Shown here piece by piece: positions 26,385 through 34,643 of a stretch of 64,000 nt of DNA. The stretch's first letter is position 1. Each line of letters begins with the position of its first letter. The position numbers were made by a program, and so were the translations under genes. The notes beneath the pieces are model-generated. The model worked only from the letters and a program-made list of their open reading frames with translations, was not told the origin of the DNA and did no database searches. The stretch lies in assembly GCF_002899945.2 (NCBI RefSeq), contig NZ_PPEG02000004.1:310001-374000 (forward strand). Direction: 5' to 3'. This DNA is from Chryseobacterium viscerum. Its GTDB lineage: Bacteria > Bacteroidota > Bacteroidia > Flavobacteriales > Weeksellaceae.

Positions 26385-26858
26385 ATGGATACAATACAAA
26401 AAGAAAAAAATATAGCTTTGATCAAGGATGTTTTAAGAAACTACTTATTAGAAAAAGGGTTCAGAAACACACCTGAGAGATATACGATATTGGAAGAAAT
26501 TTATAATATGGATCATCACTTCAACGTTGATGATCTGTATCTTCTAATGATGCAGAAAAAATATCATGTTTCCAAAGCAACGATTTACAACACGATTGAA
26601 ATTTTCCTTGATGCAGGTTTGATCCGTAAGCATCAGTTCGGAGAAAAAACATTGACTTCTTCATCGTATGAAAAGTCTTATTTTGACAAACAACATGACC
26701 ACCTGGTAATCTACAAAAAAGGCTCTGATAAAGAAATTGAAGAAATTATTGAGTTTTGTGACCCAAGAATCCAAGGAATCAAAGAAGCCATTGAAGAAGC
26801 ATTTGGCGTAAATATTGATTCTCATTCGCTATATTTTTATGGCACTAAGAATGACTAA
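26385..26858 (+). CDS. Fur family transcriptional regulator
   Basis: The product is 157 residues. A winged helix (about 15-95) contains RNTPERYTILEEIYNMDHHFNVDDLY and KKYHVSKATIYNTIEIFLDAGLI, the Fur DNA-recognition region. The C-terminal dimerisation domain has KQHDHLVIYKKG, which keeps metal-site histidines. The structural CxxC pair found after this point in classical Fur and PerR is missing (KKGSDKEIEEIIEFCD). It is therefore a Fur superfamily member lacking the structural zinc site; whether it senses iron, zinc or peroxide is open. It begins an apparent two-gene operon with the OstA-like gene (3-base gap). Confidence 0.9.
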   Translation: MDTIQKEKNIALIKDVLRNYLLEKGFRNTPERYTILEEIYNMDHHFNVDDLYLLMMQKKYHVSKATIYNTIEIFLDAGLIRKHQFGEKTLTSSSYEKSYFDKQHDHLVIYKKGSDKEIEEIIEFCDPRIQGIKEAIEEAFGVNIDSHSLYFYGTKND

Positions 26859-26861
26859 TTA

Positions 26862-28607
26862 ATGAGAATAATCCTTTTTCTGTTACTCTTTATTTCTACG
26901 CTAAATTTTGCGCAGGATAAAACCCCTGTGAAGAGAGATCCCTATTTGCAGACTCCCTCATCTGGCCAGCCTAAGCAGGTGCAGATGAGACCGGAAGATA
27001 AAGTAAAGATCATCCACGCAGACGAAATCAAGAAAAATCCTGAAAAATACGACGGGAATCAATATTTTGTTGGGCATGTTCAGATTGAACATCAAGGCTC
27101 CATTCTTACCGCAGATGAAGTCATTTTGTACAATGAAGAGAACTTTGTAAAGGCCATAGGCAATACAAAACTTCAGAATACAGATGGTTCTGTAATTACA
27201 GCAGGAGAAATGGAATATGATGCCAATACCCAGAAAGGTGTTGCCAGAAAAGATGTAGTCCTTACCGATCCCAAACAAACAATAAAAACTGATATTCTGT
27301 ATTATGACAGACTGGCTAATCAGGCTTATTTTAATACAGGAGGAACGATCTCTGATGGTCAGAATGTGACCTATGCCAAAGTAGGAACTTATTTCCTCAA
27401 TACAAGAGTCGTAGACCTTACAGGAAATGTAAAAATTGAAACCCCTCAATATACTATAGAAGGGCCCAACATCAAGCAGAATCAAAATACAAAAATTGCT
27501 GATTTTCTAGGTCCTACAACCATTACCAGTAAGACCAATCCTAAAAACAGAATTTATACTGAAAAAGGAATTTATAAAATGGAAACAAAGGAGGCTTTTC
27601 TGACCAAAAACTCCAGGATCTTTTATAACGATAAAATCCTTACCGGTGATGAGATGTACTATAATCAGATAACTGGATTTGGTACAGCAACAGGAAATGT
27701 AACCCTGGATGATCCGAAAGAAAAAAGATATATAAAAGGAGGCTACGGAGAAATCTTTGAGAAAAAAGACTCTTCAATGATGACGAAAAATCCTTACGCA
27801 GTAAAAATAATGGAAAAAGACTCCGTTTATTTTGCCGCTGAGAAAATTGTCTCTTATCAAAGACCGGATTCGCTGGATATAAAAGTGAAAAAAAGTTATC
27901 TGAGAGCATATAAAAAAGCCCGTGTTTACAAATCTAATGCACAAGGGAGAGCTGACTCTATCGCTTTCAATGAAACAGACGGAATCATGCACATGTATAC
28001 CAACCCAATTCTTTGGAGTGGCGAGAAGCAGGTGACCGGAGATAAAGTAGAAGCTTACTTTAATACAAAGAGTGAAAATATAGACTCGCTGAAGGTAATA
28101 GGAAATGCTTTTGCCATCAGTAAAGTAGACTCACTAAGCCTGAAAGATGAGTTCAACCAGGTGAAAGGAAAATTCATGACGGTTTACTATGAGAAGAATG
28201 ATATTAAAGAAGCAAGAGTAGTAGGAAATGCCCAGTCTATTGTATACGTTGATGATACCGATCAGGAAACCAAAAAACAGGAAAGAATAGGAATTACACT
28301 TTCTACCTGTGGAATTATCGGAGCGTTATTTGAAGAAAGAGCTCTACAGATTATTTCATGCAGTATCGGTGCAAATTCAGACACCTATCCGATGAGTAAG
28401 ATAGAACCTGCGCGAAGGAAATTTCCGGATTTTAACTGGAATACCAAAGACAGGATAAGAAAATGGCAGGATATATTGGTAGACAGCCCGAACAACGAAG
28501 AAGTACAGTATACCGCTGATAACGAGCTCTTCGATAAAGCTCAGAAAACCATAGATGACGAAAAAGCCAAAGAAGAAGCTAAAAAACCTAAACGGACCAG
28601 AAAATAA
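26862..28607 (+). CDS. OstA/LptA-like envelope protein
   Basis: The product is 581 residues with a signal peptide ending STLNFAQ. The body is built from repeats of the OstA/LptA jelly-roll type, each giving a string of short beta strands such as GNQYFVGHVQIEHQGSILTA, then ITAGEMEYDANTQKGVARKD and LTGDEMYYNQITGFGTATGN. LptA-family proteins form the periplasmic bridge carrying lipopolysaccharide to the outer membrane. This long flavobacterial form is usually called OstA-like. A basic Lys/Glu tail ends it. Coupling to a Fur-family regulator may mean metal-responsive envelope control, which is inference. Confidence 0.88.
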   Translation: MRIILFLLLFISTLNFAQDKTPVKRDPYLQTPSSGQPKQVQMRPEDKVKIIHADEIKKNPEKYDGNQYFVGHVQIEHQGSILTADEVILYNEENFVKAIGNTKLQNTDGSVITAGEMEYDANTQKGVARKDVVLTDPKQTIKTDILYYDRLANQAYFNTGGTISDGQNVTYAKVGTYFLNTRVVDLTGNVKIETPQYTIEGPNIKQNQNTKIADFLGPTTITSKTNPKNRIYTEKGIYKMETKEAFLTKNSRIFYNDKILTGDEMYYNQITGFGTATGNVTLDDPKEKRYIKGGYGEIFEKKDSSMMTKNPYAVKIMEKDSVYFAAEKIVSYQRPDSLDIKVKKSYLRAYKKARVYKSNAQGRADSIAFNETDGIMHMYTNPILWSGEKQVTGDKVEAYFNTKSENIDSLKVIGNAFAISKVDSLSLKDEFNQVKGKFMTVYYEKNDIKEARVVGNAQSIVYVDDTDQETKKQERIGITLSTCGIIGALFEERALQIISCSIGANSDTYPMSKIEPARRKFPDFNWNTKDRIRKWQDILVDSPNNEEVQYTADNELFDKAQKTIDDEKAKEEAKKPKRTRK

Positions 28608-28612
28608 AAGAA

Positions 28613-28638
28613 AAGACCAGTACACACTGGTCTTTTTT
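28613..28638 (+). terminator. Terminator of the Fur/OstA operon
   Basis: AAGACCAGT and ACTGGTCTT form a 9-bp stem with an ACAC loop and a T tract. Confidence 0.9.
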
Positions 28639-28698
28639 TATGTATTAATTTCAGCGTTTAATGAATCTTTTATAGCTTTGCTGAAATTTTTGGAGACA

Positions 28699-29880
28699 AT
28701 GGAAATGCATAAAGATTTTTTTATATATCAGGCTCAAACTACAAAATTTGCGGCAGGTTTTGAAGTTGAAAAAGCAGAAGGAAGCTATATTTATGGTACA
28801 GACGGAAAGAAATATCTTGACTTTGTAGCAGGTGTTTCTGCCAATACGCTGGGACATTCACATCCTAAGATTGTGAATGCCATCAAAGAACAGGCAGATA
28901 AATACCTTCACGTGATGGTATATGGAGAATATGCGCAGGAAAAACCTATAGCATTGTGTAGATTGCTTGCAGAAGCTACTCCGGATCCATTAGAAGTTAC
29001 CTATCTTGTGAACAGTGGTGCAGAAGCTATTGACGGCAGCTTAAAACTGGCAAAACGATATACAGGAAGAGAAGAGATTATTTCCTTTAAAGATTCCTAT
29101 CACGGGAATACACACGGTGCTTTGAGTGTTTCAGGAAATGAAACGCATAAAAGAGAATTCCGTCCCTTATTGCCAATGGTTTCTTTTATCGAATTTAATA
29201 ATCAAAAAGATTTCGATAAGATCACTGAAAAGACCGCTTGCGTTATCCTTGAAACCATTCAGGGAGCAGCAGGATTTCTGGTCCCCGATAATGACTATCT
29301 GATCAAGCTAAAAAGAAGATGTGAAGAAGTAGGAGCACTTTTGATTTTGGATGAAATACAGCCCGGATTTGGAAGAACAGGGAAATTATTCTCTTTCGAG
29401 CATTTTGGAATCGTTCCGGATATCCTGGTGATGGGTAAAGGAATGGGTGGAGGAGTTCCCGTAGGTGCTTTTATGAGTTCCAGAGAAATTATGGAAACCC
29501 TTTCACATTCACCAAAGCTGGGGCACATCACTACTTTTGGAGGAAATCCATTGATCGCCGCTGCAAGCCACGCTACTTTAAAAGAAGTTCTGGAAAGCGG
29601 CTTAATGAATGAAGTAGAAGAAAAAGAAAAACTATTCAGAGAACTTTTAGTTCACCCGAAAATTAAAAATATCAATGGTAAAGGCTTAATGCTTGCCGTG
29701 AATCTAGGAACCCCGGAATATACGCTGGAAGTGGCCAAAAAATGTATGGAAAGAGGACTTGTTGTTTTCTGGCAGCTGTACAGAAATGAGTACCTGAGAA
29801 TCTCTCCGCCCCTTACATTATCCCTGGAAGAAATCAAAGAAGGATGCCAGATTATTCTCGATATTCTCAACGAAAATTAA
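28699..29880 (+). CDS. Class III PLP aminotransferase (acetylornithine/4-aminobutyrate type)
   Basis: The product is 393 residues from MEMHKDFFIYQAQTTKF; the reading frame continues upstream into the previous gene but only this start fits the family. NSGAEA (105-110), SYHGNTHGALS, LILDEIQPGFGRTGKL with the PLP-contacting Asp, and VMGKGMGGG with the Schiff-base Lys247 show an active class III enzyme. Substrates in this family are omega-amino acids or acetylornithine; flavobacterial relatives are usually only called aspartate aminotransferase family. No arginine pathway genes lie nearby, so an assignment to argD is not supported. Confidence 0.9.
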   Translation: MEMHKDFFIYQAQTTKFAAGFEVEKAEGSYIYGTDGKKYLDFVAGVSANTLGHSHPKIVNAIKEQADKYLHVMVYGEYAQEKPIALCRLLAEATPDPLEVTYLVNSGAEAIDGSLKLAKRYTGREEIISFKDSYHGNTHGALSVSGNETHKREFRPLLPMVSFIEFNNQKDFDKITEKTACVILETIQGAAGFLVPDNDYLIKLKRRCEEVGALLILDEIQPGFGRTGKLFSFEHFGIVPDILVMGKGMGGGVPVGAFMSSREIMETLSHSPKLGHITTFGGNPLIAAASHATLKEVLESGLMNEVEEKEKLFRELLVHPKIKNINGKGLMLAVNLGTPEYTLEVAKKCMERGLVVFWQLYRNEYLRISPPLTLSLEEIKEGCQIILDILNEN

Positions 29881-29886
29881 AGATAT

Positions 29887-29914
29887 AATCTCTCTGAAAT
29901 GGAGAGATTTTTTT
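29887..29914 (+). terminator. Terminator of the class III aminotransferase gene
   Basis: AATCTCTC and GAGAGATT form an 8-bp stem followed by seven T residues. Confidence 0.87.
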
Positions 29915-30068
29915 ATGCTTCACATCGTAGTTTTATGAATTAAAATTTATCGTAATAAAGATTTGAATCCGGTGATAAATATCATACAGATTCTATAAAA
30001 TAGTAATTGTTTTTTTGCGTAATAAAAAAATTAATTTATATATTGCGGGACGATAAAACAAAGATTAT

Positions 30069-30455
30069 ATGGCGAAACATAAAGTCCATTACGAATTCCC
30101 AATGCACTGTTTATCAGAGATTTTATACGAATATCTGGCAACTGCAGAAGGATTATCTGAATGGTTTGCGGATGAGGTAACAGAGAAAGGCGATGATTTC
30201 TTTTTTAGCTGGGGCGGAGGACCTGCTGAGAAGGCCACTTTGATCAGATATAAGCCTGAAGGTTTCGTGCGTTTCAGATGGGAAGAAGATGAAGGAACTA
30301 AGAATTTCTTTGAAATGACTATCACAATAGATGATATTACTGAAGATTTGGCCCTTAATATTACAGATTTCTGTGAGGAAGGGGATGAAGAAGAAAACGC
30401 AATGTATTGGGAAAATCTTATTGAAAATCTCAGAATAAAATTAGGTGCGGCATAA
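30069..30455 (+). CDS. START-like domain protein (SRPBCC superfamily)
   Basis: The product is a 128-residue soluble protein of the flavobacterial START-like family. It opens with KVHYEFPMHCLSEILYEYLATAEGLSEWFADEV, whose helix-grip layout matches AHSA1/SRPBCC domains, followed by acidic strands and a C-terminal helix. Members bind hydrophobic ligands or Hsp90; no ligand can be named here. It lies upstream of the class IV aminotransferase homologue, a pairing I believe is common in flavobacteria. Confidence 0.85.
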   Translation: MAKHKVHYEFPMHCLSEILYEYLATAEGLSEWFADEVTEKGDDFFFSWGGGPAEKATLIRYKPEGFVRFRWEEDEGTKNFFEMTITIDDITEDLALNITDFCEEGDEEENAMYWENLIENLRIKLGAA

Positions 30456-30533
30456 TGTCGGACTTTATTAAATGATAAAACTGATGAACGATTTATCGTT
30501 CATTATTTTTTTGTAAATAAATCGCATCAAAAA

Positions 30534-31349
30534 TTGGAAAATCAATATTTTACATCAGACGAGTTAAATCTAAAGAACAGAGCCTTTCTTTTAGGTGACT
30601 CAGTGAAGGTTTCTTTCTTTGTAAGAAATGGTGGTTTGATCATGGATGAGGAATGCTATTTTTTCTTGATGGCTTCCATGAGAAAGATGAGAATGAATAT
30701 CCCTCTCACTTACACCCTGGAATTTTTTCAAACTCTTTTTCAGAAAGATATTATTGAAGGAAAAGAAATAAAAAACGGAATTATTAATTTTCAGGTGTTC
30801 AGAAATAATGACGCACTGACGTTGGCAAAATCTTCTGTTTCCTATTTTTATGAAGTGACGGAAATGGATGATGTACTTGCAGTTCATCAAAGACCTTTAG
30901 ATCTGGATTTAATTAAGGAAATTAACGTTAATAATAACCTTTTAAGCAATATTAGAGTTCACTGTCCGGAAAATATCTACGGAGCGATCTATGCGCAGGA
31001 AAATGACCTTGATGACGTGATTCTTCTGAATCCAAATAAGAGAATAGCTCGTACCACTGCTGGTAATCTTCTTTTTTTGGAAGGAGATGTTATTAAAGTA
31101 CCCAAACAGACCGAAGGAGCATACATTTCTCCTGTGATGGAAAATTTTGTTACTTTTTTACATAAAAACAACCTTGCAGATATTCAGGAACACGAGATCA
31201 TCGCATTCGAATCTCAGAAGGCAGAAGAGATTTTAATGATTTCTGATGAAAAAGGGGTGTTTTCTGTAGGTAAGATAAGAAATAAGACTTTTGAGAACGT
31301 CCGATTCTTAGAATTGGTAGAAAGCTGGAAAAAAAGCTTTAATTCATAA
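30534..31349 (+). CDS. Class IV aminotransferase homologue lacking the PLP lysine
   Basis: The product is 271 residues of the BCAT/ADCL fold. The start appears to be TTG at 30534, since no ATG precedes the conserved NRAFLLGDSVKVSFFVRNG. The second half has DDVILLNPNKRIARTTAGNLLFLEGD, the class IV core before the cofactor loop. The PLP lysine normally lies about 20 residues before that core in an LLS-x-x-K context; here it reads LLSNIRVHC with Arg141. The usual E-x-x-x-x-N before the cofactor phosphate is T-T-A-G-N. I infer a catalytically altered or dead enzyme. It is followed by a terminator. Confidence 0.82.
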   Translation: MENQYFTSDELNLKNRAFLLGDSVKVSFFVRNGGLIMDEECYFFLMASMRKMRMNIPLTYTLEFFQTLFQKDIIEGKEIKNGIINFQVFRNNDALTLAKSSVSYFYEVTEMDDVLAVHQRPLDLDLIKEINVNNNLLSNIRVHCPENIYGAIYAQENDLDDVILLNPNKRIARTTAGNLLFLEGDVIKVPKQTEGAYISPVMENFVTFLHKNNLADIQEHEIIAFESQKAEEILMISDEKGVFSVGKIRNKTFENVRFLELVESWKKSFNS

Positions 31350-31367
31350 AAATTGACAAACCCGGTA

Positions 31368-31404
31368 AACAACAAAGTTCCAGAAGTCCTTTACCGGGTT
31401 TTAT
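31368..31404 (+). terminator. Terminator of the class IV homologue
   Basis: AAACCCGGTAAA and TTTACCGGGTTT form a 12-bp stem with a 10-base loop; only a short T run follows. Confidence 0.75.
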
Positions 31405-31434
31405 TCTGAGTAAATCAGAAATTGTTTATTTTAT

Positions 31435-32016
31435 TTAATATTCGTTGATGACATCAACAAATTTCTGTGCGATTTCTTTTTGCCCTTTTTCACTGGTAAT
31501 ATAATTCCTGTTTTCAGAATTATTGATAAACCCAAGTTCTACCAATACTGCAGGAGCTTTAGTCTCCCTTAAAATATGCAGATTTTTTTCCTCTATTTTG
31601 TGGGCATTAAATTTTTTATAGATCTTTCCGGCCAGTTCCTTTGAAACATCAGAATTCTGAGTGTACACTTCAAATCCGTTATCAAGCGTTTCCTTTTGTG
31701 GAGAGCTGTTGACGTGAAGGGAGATCACCATTGCAGGATTCAGTTTGTTGATTTGATTGGTTCTATCAAAAAGAGTAGGATAGCTGTCAGAATCACGTGT
31801 TAAAATAACTTCATATTTGTCCTTATTTTTATTGAGCTTCTGAATTTCCTTAGCAACGCTTAACGAAATATTTTTCTCTAAAATTTCACCATGTGTAGCC
31901 CCAAAATCATTTCCGCCATGACCGGCATCTATGACAATGTATTTTTTGTTGATAGGGGTGAATGATAAAAATGCAGTAGAAAATATTGATAAAGCAAGTA
32001 ATGTAATACCTTTCAT
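31435..32016 (-). CDS. N-acetylmuramoyl-L-alanine amidase, Amidase_3
   Basis: The product is 193 residues with a signal peptide (about 1-18, ALSIFSTAFLSFTP). It is a single zinc amidase catalytic domain that cuts the lactyl-Ala bond of peptidoglycan. The metal and catalytic residues are visible in VIDAGHGGNDFGA (His), the Glu of THGEILEKN, MVISLHVNSS (His) and APAVLVELGFINN (catalytic Glu). There is no AMIN or LysM domain, so this is a short AmiC-like periplasmic enzyme. It is monocistronic. Confidence 0.92.
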   Translation of the reverse strand: MKGITLLALSIFSTAFLSFTPINKKYIVIDAGHGGNDFGATHGEILEKNISLSVAKEIQKLNKNKDKYEVILTRDSDSYPTLFDRTNQINKLNPAMVISLHVNSSPQKETLDNGFEVYTQNSDVSKELAGKIYKKFNAHKIEEKNLHILRETKAPAVLVELGFINNSENRNYITSEKGQKEIAQKFVDVINEY

Positions 32017-32121
32017 ATCAGTGGTTTTTGGTTTTTCAAAGAACGGAAAAACTTTCTTTAAAATTGGTTAAAGGAATCTTAAAGTTTGTTAATTGTGCTA
32101 CTGAGATGAAAAATATACTTT

Positions 32122-32670
32122 TTAGTTCAACGAGATATCTTCAGGAGAATTAGCCCAAAGAAGGAATTCTCCCCCAAGATTGTGCATGATAGACTTCCAA
32201 AGGGTCTGATCATTTGGAAGCGTATAATCAAGATTGTAAACATCCACTACAGTCCACATTTTCCTTTGAACTTCAGTATCTAGCTGGTTAGGAGCCCACC
32301 CCGAATAGCCTGAAAATATTTTAATATTTTCAATATTCAGTTCGCTGCTCAAAACTGCATTTATAATACGTTCAATATCCTCTGTAAGATAGTATTCATC
32401 GGTGATGTCTGTATAGATTTCTGTAACTTTTTTACCCTTTACGATGAAAAATACCTTGTCATTTTCTACAGGTCCTCCATCATATACCTCAATTTTAAAG
32501 TCAAAAAAATCTTTGAATTTGCTACTCATCTGGCTGTTCTTTTTATTCAATATCAAACCAAATGCACCACTTTCATTATGTTCAATAACCAATACTACCG
32601 ATCTTGAAAAAATATCGCCGGAAATGTCAGGGGTCGAGATTAATATTTTACCTTTGTATGAGTGATTCAT
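32122..32670 (-). CDS. YqgE/AlgH family protein
   Basis: The product is 182 residues from MNHSYKGKILISTPDISGD; longer upstream extension has no family support and would overlap the promoter of pdxH. The YqgE fold is marked by the start ISTP, VLVIEHNESGAFGLILNKK, YDGGPVENDKVFFIV and FSGYSGWAPNQLDTE. The family is cytosolic and of unclear function, linked in some bacteria to alginate or envelope regulation. Its start codon faces that of pdxH across 24 bases. Confidence 0.92.
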   Translation of the reverse strand: MNHSYKGKILISTPDISGDIFSRSVVLVIEHNESGAFGLILNKKNSQMSSKFKDFFDFKIEVYDGGPVENDKVFFIVKGKKVTEIYTDITDEYYLTEDIERIINAVLSSELNIENIKIFSGYSGWAPNQLDTEVQRKMWTVVDVYNLDYTLPNDQTLWKSIMHNLGGEFLLWANSPEDISLN

Positions 32671-32694
32671 ACTCAAATTTAATAAAAAATATTT

Positions 32695-33336
32695 ATGGAA
32701 AACCTGCACGACAAAAGAAAAGTGTACGAGAAATCCCAACTTATTGAAAGTGAGATAAAACAAAATCCAATTGAGCAGTTTAGAGACTGGTTTTTGGAGG
32801 CCAGTGAGAGCCCAATGATCTCAGAAGCCAATGCTATGGCTGTTTCTACAGTAGAGGAAGATGGCTGTCCGAGATCAAGAATGGTACTTCTTAAAGCATA
32901 TACCCACGAAGGATTTATTTTTTATACCAATTACAACAGCCAAAAAGGAAAAGCAATAGAAAGCAACCATAAAGCTTGTCTGCATTTTTTCTGGCCTAAT
33001 CTTGAAAGACAGATCATCATTAAAGCTGATCTTGAGAAAGTGGCAGAAAACCTGAGTGATGGGTATTTTCATTCAAGACCAAAAGGAAGCCAGCTGGGTG
33101 CTGCCGTTTCCCCGCAGAGTGAGGTTATCCCCAACAGAGAATTTTTGGAAGAAAAATTGAAAGACCTGGAAAAAGAATACGAAGATATTGAAGTTCCAAG
33201 ACCAGCCAATTGGGGTGGATATCTTGCCAGACCCTATGAAATTGAATTCTGGCAGGGAAGACCCAACCGTCTTCATGATAGAATAATCTATCAGCTTGAA
33301 GATCTGGATTGGAAGATTTCGAGACTAGCGCCTTAG
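32695..33336 (+). CDS. pdxH: Pyridoxamine 5'-phosphate oxidase
   Basis: This 213-residue FMN enzyme makes pyridoxal 5'-phosphate from PNP or PMP. The FMN-binding residues lie in CPRSRMVLLKAYTHEGFIFYTNYNSQKG (about 60-87), and the C-terminal EFWQGRPNRLHDRIIY and ISRLAP end are diagnostic. The Ser/His-rich GSQLGAAVSPQSEVI dimer segment is intact. It is divergent from yqgE. It could supply PLP to the two aminotransferase-fold proteins nearby, but that link is only positional. Confidence 0.95.
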   Translation: MENLHDKRKVYEKSQLIESEIKQNPIEQFRDWFLEASESPMISEANAMAVSTVEEDGCPRSRMVLLKAYTHEGFIFYTNYNSQKGKAIESNHKACLHFFWPNLERQIIIKADLEKVAENLSDGYFHSRPKGSQLGAAVSPQSEVIPNREFLEEKLKDLEKEYEDIEVPRPANWGGYLARPYEIEFWQGRPNRLHDRIIYQLEDLDWKISRLAP

Positions 33337-33341
33337 ATTAG

Positions 33342-33374
33342 AAGTTAGAAGCTAGAAATTAGAAGCTAGTAATG
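33342..33374 (+). repeat. Dispersed intergenic repeat, copy 2
   Basis: TTAGAAGTTAGAAGCTAGAA is followed by ATTAGAAGCTAGTAATG. It begins 6 bases after the pdxH stop, contains an internal AGAAGCTAG duplication and matches the reverse complement of 2071-2106. Confidence 0.6.
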
Positions 33375-33429
33375 TCAGTTTTATAGAACTGATCCTCTGA
33401 AAAAATATAAACTTTATATTATCAATAGA

Positions 33430-33490
33430 AGCGGGCTTTAGCCCGCTTATTTTATTATGTACCATGATAGGGGCTTTAGCCAAAACTTAA
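33430..33490. repeat. GGCTTTAGCC hairpin repeat
   Basis: GCGGGCTTTAGCCCGC is a hairpin. A second GGGGCTTTAGCCAAAACTTAA follows 25 bases later, and a third relative, CGGCTTTAGCCCAAACTTAA, lies at 41827-41847. These fill the 33337-33547 gap together with the repeat at 33342. Confidence 0.55.
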
Positions 33491-33547
33491 TAACTCTTAA
33501 CCACTTAAAAACTCCTTAACGGTTTAATTTACTCTTGCTATTTGAAA

Positions 33548-33578
33548 TAAAAAAAGGCCGTTTCTAAGAAACAGCCTT
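33548..33578 (-). terminator. Terminator of the HU gene
   Basis: On the minus strand AAGGCTGTTTCTT and AAACGGCCTT pair with one mismatch and are followed by seven T residues. Confidence 0.87.
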
Positions 33579-33599
33579 GAATTTTTGTAATCTGAATGA

Positions 33600-33890
33600 T
33601 TATTTTTTCTTAACACCAGAAACTGCATTTGATAAATCAGCTCCAGCCTTAAATTTAGCAACTTTTTTAGCAGCGATTTTGATTGGTTTTTTAGTTGCAG
33701 GGTTGATCCCTTGTCTAGCTGCTCTCTCAGCTACTGAGAAAGTACCGAAACCTACTAAAGAAACTTTTCCATCTTTTTTCTTTAATGTAGTAGTTACGTT
33801 ACCAATGAAAGATTCTAAAGCAGCCTTTGCTGCAACTTTAGTGATACCTGCATCTTTTGCGATTGCGTCGATTAATTCAGACTTGTTCAT
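33600..33890 (-). CDS. hup: HU family DNA-binding protein
   Basis: The product is a 96-residue nucleoid protein. The start MNKSELIDAIAKDAGITKVAAKAALESF and the DNA-arm region GFGTFSVAERAARQGINPATKKPIKI match the family. The tail is Lys-rich (VSGVKKK). A TATATTTG element about 40 bases upstream of the ATG and a strong terminator make it a single-gene unit. Confidence 0.95.
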   Translation of the reverse strand: MNKSELIDAIAKDAGITKVAAKAALESFIGNVTTTLKKKDGKVSLVGFGTFSVAERAARQGINPATKKPIKIAAKKVAKFKAGADLSNAVSGVKKK

Positions 33891-34277
33891 AATTTTTAAT
33901 ATTAAAGTTAGTTCGTAATTATAGCAAATATAATACTATTTTCTAATTGTGCAATTTTTTTATTAAAACTTGTAAAATATTTTTACTTTTCGGTGAAAAC
34001 AGTTAAAATATGATAATTCCACTTTTCACGGAAAATCTACGTTACGCGTTACTAAAATCATGCCAAATGCTTATGTTTATTGACTTTAGCAAAAAGTTAA
34101 TATTATTTCCTTCATTTATTAAATCCTAAATTGGGTGTAAACAATTAATATTTTTGACCATATGATTATTAAATTTGTAAGCAATTTTCCAATTTCTTGT
34201 ATTTTTTAAAATTAAACCCCTGTGTTTGTGGGAGTTTTAAAATAAGATGAAAGGACTGTTTTATAAATTTTTATTAA
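33891..34277. other. 387-base AT-rich gap between hup and panD
   Basis: The gap holds the HU promoter element (minus-strand TATATTTG at 33925-33932) and, at its right end, the panD promoter. No open frame of significance, hairpin with a T tract or riboswitch-like structure was recognised in the rest. Confidence 0.5.
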
Positions 34278-34285
34278 TAAATTTG
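34278..34285 (+). promoter_or_regulatory. -7 element of panD abutting the start codon
   Basis: TAAATTTG is followed by CATC and the ATG at 34290, predicting a leaderless or nearly leaderless panD transcript. Confidence 0.5.
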
Positions 34286-34289
34286 CATC

Positions 34290-34640
34290 ATGTTAATAGA
34301 AGTTTTCAAGTCTAAGATTCATAGGGTGAGAGTAACGGCCTCTGACCTTAACTATATAGGGAGTATAACGATAGATGAAGATCTTATAGAAGCTGCCGGT
34401 CTGGTAGTAGGAGAAAGGGTCTATATCGTGAATGTAAACAACGGAGAACGTTTTGATACCTACGTTATAAAAGGGAAGAGAAAATCGGGAGAAGTATGTC
34501 TGAATGGGCCTGCTGCAAGAAAAGTACAGAGGGATGATATCATCATCATTATCGCTTATGCACAGATGAGCCCGGAGGAGGCAAAAGACTTCCAGCCGAA
34601 GATCGTTTTCCCGGATGAAAAAACAAACCTTCTTACATAA
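34290..34640 (+). CDS. panD: Aspartate 1-decarboxylase
   Basis: This 116-residue proenzyme makes beta-alanine for pantothenate and CoA. The self-cleavage site Gly24-Ser25 is in [10 protein letters not shown], producing the pyruvoyl group on Ser25; Lys9 and the conserved [11 protein letters not shown] and [12 protein letters not shown] regions are present. The length is normal. The flippase-like gene starts 4 bases after its stop, so they are co-transcribed. Other pantothenate genes are not in the window. Confidence 0.95.
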   Translation: MLIEVFKSKIHRVRVTASDLNYIGSITIDEDLIEAAGLVVGERVYIVNVNNGERFDTYVIKGKRKSGEVCLNGPAARKVQRDDIIIIIAYAQMSPEEAKDFQPKIVFPDEKTNLLT

Positions 34641-34643
34641 TAC

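Noticed and set aside
27640..27992. Overlapping minus-strand ORFs inside the OstA-like gene
   Set aside because: They are antisense shadows, rich in Phe and Ser as expected from reverse-complemented Lys/Asp-rich sequence.
29401..29480. Possible frameshift near the PLP lysine of the class III aminotransferase
   Set aside because: The frame is continuous and VMGKGMGGG is intact.
31435..32016. Amidase as a phage endolysin
   Set aside because: It has a signal peptide, no phage genes are adjacent and the sequence is a chromosomal AmiC-like amidase.
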